Below, in pieces: positions 1-7,475 of a DNA stretch of 12,420 nucleotides; position 1 is the stretch's first letter; each line of letters starts with the position of its first letter. A program made the translations under genes and the position numbers. Under the pieces are notes generated by a model, which was not told where the DNA came from, ran no database searches, and saw only the letters and a program-made list of their open reading frames with translations. The DNA lies in NCBI GenBank assembly GCA_039811865.1, contig JBDHZK010000078.1:1-12420 (forward strand), in the 5' to 3' direction. The stretch is from JBDHZK01 sp039811865 (GTDB lineage Bacteria; Actinomycetota; Actinomycetes; Propionibacteriales; Propionibacteriaceae).

Positions 1-247
1 CCTGAGTAACCGAACCATCCTGTTTGGTGGAGGTGCTTGTCACGTAGCGATAGGTGCCGCTGATCACCTTAAGGTCCAGGCCTTTGCACGGCAGGAGTTC
101 CCCGATCGCCGGGACGTAGGCGCGGCCGGAGGCAAACGGGGCATCGTCCAAGCGATCTCCCGCAGAGTGGTTCCCTTCCTTGCGGAGCGCGGGCCCTATG
201 GCGCTGCTGGCCGTCCTCGGGCGACGCGCTCCGGCAAAGTTCAGCAA
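1..247 (-). CDS. Partial unidentified CDS running off the left edge
   Basis: Reading leftwards, the frame is open from about base 268 to the window edge. It gives a plausible protein, including the stretches AYVPAIGELLPCKG and LKVISGTYRYV. Third-position GC is roughly 70 percent in the part I counted, higher than in the competing open plus frame (about 62 percent). No ATG or GTG lies upstream in this frame. TTG at 247 is the outermost possible start, TTG at 151 and GTG at 67 are alternatives, so the start is uncertain. A minus-strand -10-like TAGGCT (263-258) lies 10 nt before TTG 247. I do not recognise the product. In mycobacteria a minus-strand gene (Rv1109c), then xseA, lies next to ispH, but this sequence does not look like the XseA N-terminus. 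The frame could be spurious. Confidence 0.35.
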   Translation of the reverse strand, partial: MLNFAGARRPRTASSAIGPALRKEGNHSAGDRLDDAPFASGRAYVPAIGELLPCKGLDLKVISGTYRYVTSTSTKQDGSVTQ

Positions 248-257
248 ATCTTCGTGG

Positions 258-267
258 AGCCTAGACT
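258..267. promoter_or_regulatory. Overlapping divergent -10 elements upstream of ispH
   Basis: AGCCTAGACT contains TAGACT (262-267) on the plus strand and TAGGCT (263-258) on the minus strand. The plus hexamer is followed by 6 nt and then the ispH ATG, so transcription would start at or next to the start codon. No convincing TTGACA-like -35 is seen at 17-18 bp. The minus hexamer could serve the left-edge frame. Confidence 0.45.
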
Positions 268-273
268 CAGCAC

Positions 274-1257
274 ATGGACCTTGACCAGAAAGCGCCGCAG
301 GAGCTTCGGCGAAGCGTGGTGGTGGCCGCGCCCCGGGGGTACTGCGCTGGGGTCGATCGAGCCGTCGTGACGGTTGAGAAGGCCCTCGACCTGTACGGCC
401 CGCCGGTGTACGTGCGCAAGCAGATCGTCCACAACCGGCACGTCGTCGAGGACCTCGAGGCCCGCGGTGCGATCTTCGTCGAAGAGTTGGAGGAGGTCCC
501 CACGGGAGCGACCGTCGTCTTCTCGGCGCACGGTGTCTCCCCGGCCGTCCAGGAGGACGCTCGTGAGCGAGGCCTGAAGACCATCGATGCGACCTGTCCG
601 CTGGTGACCAAGGTGCACAACGAAGCGCGGCGGTTCGCGGGGCAGGGTCTCCAGATTCTGCTGATCGGGCACGGCGGCCACGAAGAGGTGGAAGGGACGA
701 CGGGTGAGGCGCCCGATCACATCAGGCTCGTCGAGTCCCCGGCCGACGTCGACGATCTGCAGATCCCAGAGCCCGAAAAGGTCGCCTGGCTAAGCCAAAC
801 GACGCTCAGCGTGGACGAGACCTGGGCGACGGTCACAAAGCTCCGCGAGCGCTTCCCGGCGCTGATCGACCCGCCGAGCGACGACATCTGCTACGCCACG
901 CAAAACCGGCAGTCGGCGGTGAAACAGATCGCCGCGGACGCCGACCTGGTGATCGTCGTTGGGTCGCGAAACTCATCGAACTCGGTGCGTTTGGTGGAGG
1001 TGGCGCTCGAGGCGGGGGCACGGGCCGCACACCGGGTAGACAACGCGGGTGAGGTGGATCTGGCCTGGTTGGAGGGGGTCTCGAAGGTCGGAGTCACCTC
1101 CGGGGCGTCCGTGCCGGACGAACTCGTGGCCGGTGTCCTGGAGTTGCTCGAGCAGCATGGATACCCCGCCGCCGTTGAGGAACGGTTGACCGAGGAGAAC
1201 CTCGTGTTCGCCCTGCCGCCCGAACTTCGGCGCGACCTCCGGGCGGCCGAGGACTGA
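274..1257 (+). CDS. ispH: 4-hydroxy-3-methylbut-2-enyl diphosphate reductase (IspH/LytB)
   Basis: This is the last enzyme of the non-mevalonate (MEP) pathway. It reduces HMBPP to IPP and DMAPP in the cytosol with a [4Fe-4S] cluster. The protein has 327 residues, normal for the family (about 310-335). The three cluster cysteines are present: C24 (PRGYCAGVDRA), C108 (DATCPLV) and C206 (DDICYATQNRQ). The substrate-binding residues also match by motif: H53 (VHNRH), H136 and E138 (GHEEVEG, equivalent to H124/E126 of E. coli), and the SSNS segment. The ATG at 274 is preferred because PRGYCAGV falls at the usual place and a TAGACT -10 lies 6 nt upstream; the nearest GGAG is too far away (14 nt) to be a good ribosome binding site. 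The gene converges on ilvA with a 38-bp gap. No odd features. Confidence 0.97.
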   Translation: MDLDQKAPQELRRSVVVAAPRGYCAGVDRAVVTVEKALDLYGPPVYVRKQIVHNRHVVEDLEARGAIFVEELEEVPTGATVVFSAHGVSPAVQEDARERGLKTIDATCPLVTKVHNEARRFAGQGLQILLIGHGGHEEVEGTTGEAPDHIRLVESPADVDDLQIPEPEKVAWLSQTTLSVDETWATVTKLRERFPALIDPPSDDICYATQNRQSAVKQIAADADLVIVVGSRNSSNSVRLVEVALEAGARAAHRVDNAGEVDLAWLEGVSKVGVTSGASVPDELVAGVLELLEQHGYPAAVEERLTEENLVFALPPELRRDLRAAED

Positions 1258-1280
1258 GCCCGCAACGCGTGACTGCGGGT
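1258..1280. terminator. Shared hairpin between convergent ispH and ilvA
   Basis: CCCGCA (1259-1264) pairs with TGCGGG (1274-1279) around a 9-nt loop, and a G-T closing pair can extend it. It fills the short gap between the two convergent stop codons. A bidirectional terminator is a reasonable reading, although no long T run follows on either strand. Confidence 0.45.
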
Positions 1281-1295
1281 TCAGTCGCGGTGGGT

Positions 1296-2537
1296 TCAGA
1301 TCAGGAATCGGTACAGCGGGCTGTCGGGCTCGATCGGCTCGGCGCTCATCGGCGATGCTGCCATTCGTGCAAGCAGCGCGGGCAGGCCGTCGGGGTTGCC
1401 AAGCTCGATGCCCACCAGCGCCGGTCCGGTCTCGCGGTTGCTCCGCTTCACGTACTCGAACAAGGTGATGTCGTCGTCCGGGCCGAGGACTTCGTCCAAG
1501 AACCTGCGCAGTGCCCCGGGCTCCTGCGGGAAGTTCACCAAGAAGTAGTGTTTTCGTCCTTCGTAGACTAAAGACCGCTCCAGAATCTCGGCGTAGCGCG
1601 ACACGTCGTTGTTGCCGCCAGAGAGCACCACGATCACGTCGGAGCCTGGGGTCGGCGCGATCGCGTCGAGCGCCGCTGCCGCCAGAGCCCCGGCGGGCTC
1701 GGTGATGATGCCGTCCACCTGATAGAAGGCGAGCATCTCGCTGCAGATGCGACCCTCCGGGACGTCCAATAGCCGAGGCCGGTGGCGGCGCGCGATCGCG
1801 GACGTCAGGGCGCCGGCTCGGCGGACCGCGGCACCGTCCACGAAGGTGTCGATCCGGGGTAGGTCCACCGGACCCCCCGCCATCACTGCGGCGGCCATGC
1901 AGGCGGCCCCGGCCGGCTCGACGCCGATCACCGCTACCTCGGGGTGGCGTTCGTTGAGCCAGGTCAGGCAGCCGGCCAGCATTCCGCCGCCGCCGACCGG
2001 AATCACGAACGTGTCCGGCGCGTGCCCGAGCTGGGCCACCACCTCCATGGCCAGGGTGCCCTGTCCGGCAATGGTTCGCGGGTCGTCGAAGGCCGGGACG
2101 ATCTCCGCCCCGGTGCGGGCCGCTTCCGCCTTCGCGGCGGCGGCGGCCTCGTCGTAGGTGTCGCCCACGATCACGAGCTCGATCGAGCCGTTGCCGAGGG
2201 CGAGCATGCGTTCGCGCTTTTGTCTGGGCGTGGTCGAGGGGACGAAGATGCGACCTTTGATGCCGAGCCGGGCGCAGGCGAACGCAACGCCTTGGCCGTG
2301 GTTGCCGGCGCTGGCGCAGATGACACCGTGCGAGCGCTCGGCGTCGCTCAGCGTGGCGATCAGGTTGTAGGCCCCGCGGATCTTGTACGAGCGGACCGGC
2401 TGCAGGTCCTCCCGCTTGATCCAGACGTTCGCCCCGGTGCGCTGCGACAACCGCTCGTTGAACTGAAGCGGGGTCACGACGGCGACACCAGCCAGATCGG
2501 ACGCGGCCCGCTCGACCGCGCTTGCGTCCAAGTTCAC
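1296..2537 (-). CDS. ilvA: Threonine ammonia-lyase, short actinobacterial form
   Basis: PLP enzyme that deaminates threonine to 2-oxobutanoate, the entry step of isoleucine synthesis. From the GTG at 2537 it has 413 residues. The PLP lysine is K52 in SYKIRGAYN. SAGNHGQG (76-83), the phosphate-binding GGGGMLAG (182-189) and SGGNND (306-311) are all in place. The C-terminal part from about residue 330 (HYFLVNFPQEPGALRRFL...) is the single short regulatory ACT-like domain seen in Corynebacterium- and Lactococcus-type enzymes rather than the double domain of E. coli IlvA. Isoleucine feedback is therefore likely but cannot be seen. GTG 2537 starts at the usual position before the first conserved block and has a CACAAT -10-like hexamer 6 nt upstream. 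ATG 2579 would add 14 residues, with a close GAAGGG, and is the alternative. The frame stays open far upstream antisense to rmuC; that part is not coding. Confidence 0.95.
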   Translation of the reverse strand: MNLDASAVERAASDLAGVAVVTPLQFNERLSQRTGANVWIKREDLQPVRSYKIRGAYNLIATLSDAERSHGVICASAGNHGQGVAFACARLGIKGRIFVPSTTPRQKRERMLALGNGSIELVIVGDTYDEAAAAAKAEAARTGAEIVPAFDDPRTIAGQGTLAMEVVAQLGHAPDTFVIPVGGGGMLAGCLTWLNERHPEVAVIGVEPAGAACMAAAVMAGGPVDLPRIDTFVDGAAVRRAGALTSAIARRHRPRLLDVPEGRICSEMLAFYQVDGIITEPAGALAAAALDAIAPTPGSDVIVVLSGGNNDVSRYAEILERSLVYEGRKHYFLVNFPQEPGALRRFLDEVLGPDDDITLFEYVKRSNRETGPALVGIELGNPDGLPALLARMAASPMSAEPIEPDSPLYRFLI

Positions 2538-2897
2538 CGCGCCATTGTGTCGGTTCGGAACCCGGCGGGGCCACACCATTGCCCTTCGGTCGACGGTCGA
2601 GGCAGGGCTGGGCGACGACCGCGTGGCCGATGGTCGCGGTCGGAGGTGGAATCGTGCGGCGAGTCGCGCAGCCAGACCCGGCCCCAAGGCGCGCCGGGTG
2701 AGCCGAGACCCTGACCGCCGCACGTTTCCACATTGAGCGGGTTCTTCTTCGACGAGGTGGGCCCGCGCTTGGACCTGAGTGGTGGGCGGGACGCCCCCAC
2801 GAGCCCGTGGGCGGGACGCCCGCACGAAACGACTCCGGTGGCCGGCCCCCGGTGCGTCGAGCGGAAACTGTCGGAGGCCCCCGGCAGGATCGAATCC
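2538..2897. other. Divergent ilvA-rmuC intergenic region
   Basis: This 360-bp region carries no convincing gene. Frames crossing it are arginine-rich shadows. It must hold both promoters. A CACAAT (2549-2544, minus) lies 6 nt before the ilvA GTG, and a CAGGAT (2885-2890) lies 7 nt before the rmuC ATG; both fit only loosely to a -10. A tandem hairpin repeat sits at 2782-2826. I see no T-box or other riboswitch signature. Confidence 0.5.
2782..2826. repeat. Tandem 25-bp direct repeat with hairpins in the rmuC upstream region
   Basis: GTGGGCGGGACGCCC starts at 2782 and again at 2807, each copy followed by a near-identical CCACGA or GCACGA. Each copy contains the hairpin GGGCG-GGA-CGCCC. The function is unknown; it could be a leader structure or a chance duplication. 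Confidence 0.6.
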
Positions 2898-4514
2898 ATG
2901 GACACCAACTCCTTGCTCTGGCTGGCCGCGGGGCTGCTGTTCGGCGCCGTGGTCGCGCACTGGGTGACCCGTCGATTGCTGGCGGCGCACGCACAGGCCG
3001 GGGATGCCGAGGAACGGGCCGAGCTCGAACGCGGTCGAAGCGAGACGGCGCAGGCTCGAGCCCTGGCATCGGACGCGCGAGCCGAGGCGGCCGATGCCAG
3101 GGCCGAGGCGGCCCAAGCGCGCACGGAGTTGGCCCGTGCGGGCACCGAGGTTGCCGCGGCACGCAGCGATGCCGCGAACGCCAGGACTGCCGCGGCTGAG
3201 GCAAATGCGGCGGCGGCGGATGTCCGGGCCGAATTGTCCGGGGTCAGGGCCGAACTTGCCGGCGCGCAGGAGTCCGTCGAGGCCGCAAGACGCAGGGCCG
3301 AGGAGTTGAGGGCCGATCGGGAATCGCTGGTAAACCAGTTCAAGGTCTTGTCCGCTGAGACCCTGGAGCGCCAGGGAAAGCAGGCCGACCAGACCGCCGA
3401 ACAGCGGCTCCGGGCGACCGACCAGTTGTTGGGGCCGGTCCGCGAAAGCCTGGAAAAGTTCAACGCACGCCTGACCGAGGTGGAGAAGGAGCGGGTGGCG
3501 ATCGCGACCGAGTTGCGGGCGCAGGTGCAGACCGTCCATGCAACCGGGGAACGGCTCCGGACGGAGACATCCGCGCTGGTCACCGCCCTGCGCAAGCCGC
3601 AGGTGCGCGGAGCCTGGGGAGAGCTCCAGCTCAAGCGGGTAGCCGAGGTCGCCGGCATGGTGCAGTACTGCGATTTCGTACTGCAGGAGACCTCGCAGAC
3701 CACGGACGCCACGATTCGCCCGGATATGAAGGTCAACCTGGCCGACGGCAAGTTCATCTACGTCGACTCCAAGATGCCGCTGAGCGCCTTCCTGGACGCG
3801 CAGCAAACCACTGACCAGCACGAGCAGCAGCGCTACCTGGAGCTGTTCGCGAAGAACGTGCGGGGACACGTCGACGCGCTGTCCGGCAAAAAGTACTGGC
3901 GCGCCGACACCGCGACGCCGGAGTTCGTGGTGCTGTTCATGCCGGCTGAGGCGCTGGCCGCCGAGGCGCTGCAACTGCTGCCCGACCTGCACGAGTACGC
4001 GGCGCTGCGGAACGTGATCCTGGCCACCCCGACAACCCTGATCGCCCTGCTTCGGTCCGTCTCGTACGGGTGGAAGCAGGCTGCGCTGGCCGAGAGCGCG
4101 GCCGAAGTCTTCCACCTGGGCCGCGAGTTGTACGAGCGCCTCGGGACCCTCGGCGGGCACTTCGACAAGGTGGGCCGTACCCTCGGCGCGACCGTGAAGG
4201 CGTACAACTCGGCGGTGGCGTCGATGGAATCCCGCGTGCTCGTCACCGCCCGGCGCTTTCGCGACCTGCGGGTGAGTGACGCCGAACTGGAAAGCATCAG
4301 CGGGGTCGACGAACAGCCGCGGGTCATCACGGCCACGGAACTCGTCGCCGACGCCGTCCAAGTCGAGCCCCTGATCGGACGCCAGCCGCGAGCGCGCCTG
4401 GCTGCGGCGCCGTCCAGCGACGCGGACGCACTGTTTCCACGCGATCCCGACCTGGACGGTGTGATCCGCGAAGGGACGCAGCCTCCTCGCCGCAAGACGC
4501 GCGACGCGGGCTGA
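2898..4514 (+). CDS. rmuC: DNA recombination protein RmuC
   Basis: Member of the RmuC family, membrane-anchored proteins with a nuclease-like fold that limit recombination at inverted repeats in E. coli; their biochemical activity is not settled. From the ATG at 2898 the protein has 538 residues: one N-terminal TM segment (about 5-21), a long Ala/Glu/Arg-rich coiled coil (about 32-150, with repeated ARAEAADARAEA-like units), then the RmuC domain (about 215-465). Family hallmarks are R237-GAWGE-242, D290-S-K in YVDSKMPL, FVVLFMPAEA, and LATPTTLIALLRSVSYGWKQ. A basic, low-complexity tail (about 490-538) follows. The ATG is favoured because the TM segment starts directly after it and GGCAGGA lies 8 nt upstream. 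A longer frame back to 2733 adds 55 residues of non-hydrophobic sequence before the membrane anchor and is unlikely. Confidence 0.93.
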   Translation: MDTNSLLWLAAGLLFGAVVAHWVTRRLLAAHAQAGDAEERAELERGRSETAQARALASDARAEAADARAEAAQARTELARAGTEVAAARSDAANARTAAAEANAAAADVRAELSGVRAELAGAQESVEAARRRAEELRADRESLVNQFKVLSAETLERQGKQADQTAEQRLRATDQLLGPVRESLEKFNARLTEVEKERVAIATELRAQVQTVHATGERLRTETSALVTALRKPQVRGAWGELQLKRVAEVAGMVQYCDFVLQETSQTTDATIRPDMKVNLADGKFIYVDSKMPLSAFLDAQQTTDQHEQQRYLELFAKNVRGHVDALSGKKYWRADTATPEFVVLFMPAEALAAEALQLLPDLHEYAALRNVILATPTTLIALLRSVSYGWKQAALAESAAEVFHLGRELYERLGTLGGHFDKVGRTLGATVKAYNSAVASMESRVLVTARRFRDLRVSDAELESISGVDEQPRVITATELVADAVQVEPLIGRQPRARLAAAPSSDADALFPRDPDLDGVIREGTQPPRRKTRDAG

Positions 4515-4724
4515 CGCCAGTCCCTGCGTCGCTTGGCCGCGGGTTCGTGGGAGGGCATCGGAGCGTTTGGGCCACCTTCAGTTCGACACTCGGGGGACTG
4601 ACCCCGTCGAAGGGGTCCGGGGTCGTTCCGGGCACTGCGCGCCGACCACCGGCACGGGCGTCCACTCATCCGGCCGGTGTCCCCAGAGGTGCTCCGGAGC
4701 GCGGTGCCCAACTAGGTTGAGGGC
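4515..4724. terminator. rmuC-aminopeptidase gap with possible terminator hairpin
   Basis: GACCCC (4600-4605) and GGGGTC (4612-4617) form a 6-bp stem with a 6-nt loop, 85 bp after the rmuC stop. There is no T tract, so it is a weak terminator candidate. The gap ends with a TAGGTT -10 (4713-4718), so the next gene probably has its own promoter. Confidence 0.3.
4713..4724 (+). promoter_or_regulatory. -10 element placing transcription start at the aminopeptidase ATG
   Basis: TAGGTT (4713-4718) is followed by GAGGGC and then the ATG at 4725. The spacing fits a leaderless mRNA. GAGGG could instead be read as a very close ribosome binding site, but only a few bases from the ATG. Confidence 0.45.
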
Positions 4725-5966
4725 ATGTCGCACATCGACGATCTGGCCGCGTTCGTCGGCGCGTCGCCCTCGTCCTTCCATGCCGCGCGTCAGTCCGCGG
4801 ACCGTCTGGTCGCCGACGGGTTCACCGAACTGGACGAACGGCAGCCTTGGAGTTTGCAGCCCGGGGGCTTTGTGGTCGTCCGGGACGGTTCGTTCATCGC
4901 GTTCCGCGTCCCGGACCCTCCGGACGGCTTCCGCATCGTCGGCGCGCACACCGACTCGCCCGGGTTCAAGGTGAAGCCGGAATCGCTGCTGTGGGCCTCC
5001 GGTTGGCGGCAGGTCGGCGTGGAGGTATACGGCGGCCCGCTCCCGAACTCCTGGCTGGACCGTGAGTTGGGCATCGCCGGCCGCGTCGTCACGCGCGCAG
5101 GCGTGGAACACCTGGTCAGGACGCCAGCATGGTTACGGATCGCCCAACTGGCGATCCACCTCGATCGCAGCCAGGGAGAGAAACTTGCCCTGGATCGGCA
5201 GCACCATCTGCAGCCCGTCTTCGGCATCGGGGCCCCCGTGGACGTCCTTGACCTGGTCGCTACCGAGGCCGGGGTCGAGCCCGGGGAGGTCGCGGGGCAC
5301 GACCTGTTCGCCTATGTCGCCCAGCCGCCCGAAGTCTTCGGGCCGCAGAACGACTTGTTCGCGTCCGGACGCCTGGACAACCTGTCCAGCGTTCACGCCG
5401 GTCTGCGCGCGCTGCAGGTCGCCGAGCCGGGACCGGACGTCCAACTGCTGGCCTGCTTCGATCATGAGGAGGTCGGCAGCGCCAGCGCGACCGGGGCCGC
5501 CGGCGCCTTCCTGGAGACCGTGCTGTCGCGCATTGCCGCGTCACTTGGCCGCACTGCGGCGGAGCATGCGGCCGCCCTCGCGCGCAGCACCTGCGTCTCC
5601 GCCGACGCGGGCCACGCCGTCCACCCGAACTACGCCCACCTGCACGACCCGGCGCATCGCCCACTGCTGAACCGCGGGCCGCTGTTGAAGACCAACGCGA
5701 ACCAGCGTTACGCCACGGACGCACTCGGGGCAGCGATGTGGCGCCGGGCGTGCGCGGAGGCGGGCGTCCCTACTCAGACTTTCGTGTCGAACAACGACGT
5801 CCCTTGTGGCTCCACCATCGGGCCCATCACCGCGACGCGCCTGGGCATCCGGACCGTCGACGTCGGCATCCCTTTGCTTTCGATGCACTCGGCGCGGGAG
5901 TTGGCGGGCGCGCACGATCCCGGCTATCTGGCCGCCGCGCTCGGGGCGTATCTGTCCGGCGCCTGA
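4725..5966 (+). CDS. M18 family metallo-aminopeptidase (aspartyl aminopeptidase-like)
   Basis: Cytosolic dinuclear-zinc exopeptidase of the M18 family, which removes N-terminal residues from peptides; aspartyl, glutamyl or neutral preference cannot be told from sequence. It has 413 residues, typical for bacterial M18 enzymes. The metal and catalytic motifs are visible in order: H75 and D77 in GAHTDSPGFKVKP, D218 in SGRLDNLSS, E248/E249 in DHEEVGS, D294 in SADAGHAVHPNY, and H388 in LLSMHSARE. LLKTNANQRYATD and PCGSTIGPITATRLGI are further M18 signatures. The start at ATG 4725 gives the usual short N-terminal helix before the first conserved block. The gene stands alone between rmuC and ychF on the same strand. 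Confidence 0.94.
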   Translation: MSHIDDLAAFVGASPSSFHAARQSADRLVADGFTELDERQPWSLQPGGFVVVRDGSFIAFRVPDPPDGFRIVGAHTDSPGFKVKPESLLWASGWRQVGVEVYGGPLPNSWLDRELGIAGRVVTRAGVEHLVRTPAWLRIAQLAIHLDRSQGEKLALDRQHHLQPVFGIGAPVDVLDLVATEAGVEPGEVAGHDLFAYVAQPPEVFGPQNDLFASGRLDNLSSVHAGLRALQVAEPGPDVQLLACFDHEEVGSASATGAAGAFLETVLSRIAASLGRTAAEHAAALARSTCVSADAGHAVHPNYAHLHDPAHRPLLNRGPLLKTNANQRYATDALGAAMWRRACAEAGVPTQTFVSNNDVPCGSTIGPITATRLGIRTVDVGIPLLSMHSARELAGAHDPGYLAAALGAYLSGA

Positions 5967-6086
5967 CCGGCCGGCCAGGCGGCCAGCGGTTTGGGGCGGC
6001 AGCACTCGCCCGATCGCCCAACCAACGTTGGCTCGGGGCCAGGGCCGTTTCGGAGCCCGGGCATTCGCGCCCGTAGGCTGTCCGCC
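5967..6086. promoter_or_regulatory. ychF upstream region: possible hairpin, palindrome and -10
   Basis: Directly after the aminopeptidase stop, GGCCG (5969-5973) can pair with CGGCC (5980-5984), a weak terminator candidate. CCAACGTTGG (6022-6031) is a perfect 10-bp palindrome of unknown role. TAGGCT (6074-6079) lies 7 nt before the ychF GTG and fits a -10 for a leaderless message. Confidence 0.4.
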
Positions 6087-7160
6087 GTGGCTTTGACAAT
6101 CGGCATCGTCGGGCTGCCCAACTCGGGCAAGTCGACCCTCTTCAACGCGCTCACCCGCAACAACGTGCTCGCCGCGAACTATCCCTTCGCGACGATCGAG
6201 CCGAACGTCGGCGTCGTGGGTGTCCCGGACGAGCGCCTGCCGGTGCTGGGCAAGATGTTCTCCTCGGCGGCGATCATCCCCGCGACGGTGAGCTTCGTGG
6301 ACATCGCCGGCATCGTGGCCGGAGCCAGCCAGGGCGAGGGCATGGGCAACGCCTTCCTGGCCAACATTCGCGAGGCCGACGCGATCTGTCAGGTGACTCG
6401 CGTCTTCCGCGACCCGGACGTCACCCACGTCGCCGGTGGGGTGGACCCGGGCTCCGACCTGGAGACGATCTCCACCGAGCTGATCCTCGCCGACCTCCAG
6501 ACCATCGACCGCGCCCTTCCCCGCCTGGAGAAGGAGGCACGAATCAAGAAGGAGTTGCAGCCGCGGCTCGCGGCCGTCCAGCAGGCGCGTGAAGTGCTGG
6601 ACGCCGGAAAGGGCATCCACCAAGCCGGGCTCGACCCCGCGCCCCTGAAGGATCTGTTCCTGCTCACAGCCAAGCCGTTCCTGTACGTGTTCAACTGCGA
6701 CTCCGACGAACTCGCCGATGAGGCTGTGCTGGCTCGGCTGCGCGACCTGGTCGCCCCAGCCGAGGCGGTGTTCATCGACGCGAAGATCGAGTCCGAGCTG
6801 GTGGAGATGGAGCCTGACGAGGCTCGCGAGTTCCTGGTCGAGATGGGCATCGATGAGCCCGGCCTCGCCACGCTCGCCCGCGTCGGATACCAAACCCTTG
6901 GTCTCCAGAGCTATCTGACGGCCGGTCCCAAGGAATCGCGTGCCTGGACGATCCGCCAGGGCGCGACCGCGCCAGAGGCGGCCGGGGTGATCCACACCGA
7001 CTTCCAGAAGGGCTTCATCAAGGCGGAGATCGTTTCGTTCGACGACTTGATCGCGGCCGGTTCGATGGCCGCCGCTCGCGCCGCCGGCCGCGTCCGGATG
7101 GAGGGTAAGGACTACATCATGCGCGACGGTGACGTGGTCGAGTTCAGGTTTAACGTCTAG
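6087..7160 (+). CDS. ychF: Redox-regulated ATPase YchF (OLA1/Obg-like)
   Basis: Universally conserved TRAFAC-class P-loop NTPase that binds ribosomes and, unlike most of its class, prefers ATP. The GTG at 6087 gives MALTIGIVGLPN..., the standard N-terminus, and 357 residues. The G domain shows G1 GLPNSGKST (residues 9-17), G3 DIAGIVAGAS followed by QGEGMGNAFLANIREAD, and G4 FNCDSDE (202-208). A helical insert occupies about 125-195 and the C-terminal TGS domain runs from about 275, ending GDVVEFRFNV. Two positions are unusual: S replaces the common V in NVGKST, and the ATP-specifying NxxE motif reads NCDS. An upstream extension to 5991 is out because it lacks family similarity. The 3' end is copied twice downstream and its stop lies inside the putative HigA operator. 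Confidence 0.96.
   Translation: MALTIGIVGLPNSGKSTLFNALTRNNVLAANYPFATIEPNVGVVGVPDERLPVLGKMFSSAAIIPATVSFVDIAGIVAGASQGEGMGNAFLANIREADAICQVTRVFRDPDVTHVAGGVDPGSDLETISTELILADLQTIDRALPRLEKEARIKKELQPRLAAVQQAREVLDAGKGIHQAGLDPAPLKDLFLLTAKPFLYVFNCDSDELADEAVLARLRDLVAPAEAVFIDAKIESELVEMEPDEAREFLVEMGIDEPGLATLARVGYQTLGLQSYLTAGPKESRAWTIRQGATAPEAAGVIHTDFQKGFIKAEIVSFDDLIAAGSMAAARAAGRVRMEGKDYIMRDGDVVEFRFNV
7132..7160 (+). repeat. ychF 3' end, copy 1 (functional gene end)
   Basis: Last codons of ychF, reading VVEFRFNV and TAG. ACGTGGTCGAGTTCAGGTT (7132-7150) is identical to 10502-10520, and its first 14 bases are identical to 8346-8359. It is the proposed left boundary of the accessory cassettes. Confidence 0.75.
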
Positions 7161-7187
7161 CGTTATTGACGTTCTTCGTTATAGACT
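7151..7187 (+). promoter_or_regulatory. higBA promoter with twin operator sites
   Basis: Two inverted repeats with the same geometry lie 16 bp apart: TAACG-N5-CGTTA (7151-7165, perfect) and TGACG-N5-CGTTA (7167-7181, one mismatch). The second abuts the -10 TAGACT (7182-7187), which is followed by 6 nt and the higB GTG. Type II antitoxins of the HigA family bind such promoter repeats to autoregulate, so these are likely HigA sites. The first overlaps the last two codons and the stop of ychF. Confidence 0.65.
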
Positions 7188-7193
7188 GGTTTC

Positions 7194-7475
7194 GTGATCA
7201 GATCGTTCGGAACCAAGGACACCGAGCGGATCTGGCACGAGCAGTACGTCAAGTCGCTCGATCGCAGGATCCAGCGCGCCGTGCTGCGCAAGCTTGAACT
7301 CATCCATGCGGCTGCCGACGTCGAAGACCTCAGAATCCCGCCCGGCAACCGGCTGGATCAGCTCAAGGGTGACCGCGGAGGACAACACAGCATCCGCGTC
7401 AATGACCAGTGGCGGACCTGCTTCGTATGGAGGGATGGAGGTGCCCATGATGTCGAACTCGTCGACTACCACTGA
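7194..7475 (+). CDS. higB: HigB-type toxin (RelE/ParE superfamily)
   Basis: A 93-residue toxin of the HigB/RelE family, whose members are ribosome-dependent mRNA endonucleases. Visible features are the N-terminal MIRSFGTKDTE, the core block PPGNRLDQLKGDR (49-61), the strand HSIRVNDQWRTCFVW (65-79), and the C-terminal VELVDYH. All are typical of chromosomal HigB proteins, and the length is normal. The GTG at 7194 has no Shine-Dalgarno sequence but a TAGACT -10 6 nt upstream, so it is probably translated from a leaderless transcript. Toxin-first order and a 26-bp overlap with the antitoxin gene are normal for higBA. It lies 33 bp after ychF. A truncated homologue lies at 9051-9257. Confidence 0.92.
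   Translation: MIRSFGTKDTERIWHEQYVKSLDRRIQRAVLRKLELIHAAADVEDLRIPPGNRLDQLKGDRGGQHSIRVNDQWRTCFVWRDGGAHDVELVDYH

Noticed and set aside
2733..2897. N-terminal extension of rmuC
   Set aside because: It would place 55 soluble residues before the membrane anchor. ATG 2898 has a ribosome binding site and the anchor follows at once.
973..3204. 743-residue minus-strand frame overlapping ispH, ilvA and rmuC
   Set aside because: Arginine/proline-rich composition, no family motifs, and a shadow of ilvA in another frame.
1296..4361. Very long minus-strand open frame extending ilvA through the whole antisense of rmuC
   Set aside because: High GC content leaves antisense frames open. Only the last 413-427 residues match threonine ammonia-lyase, while the rmuC strand carries the conserved RmuC motifs.
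5991..6086. N-terminal extension of ychF
   Set aside because: YchF proteins begin M.LTIGIVGLPN. The extension crosses the -10 element and has no family similarity.
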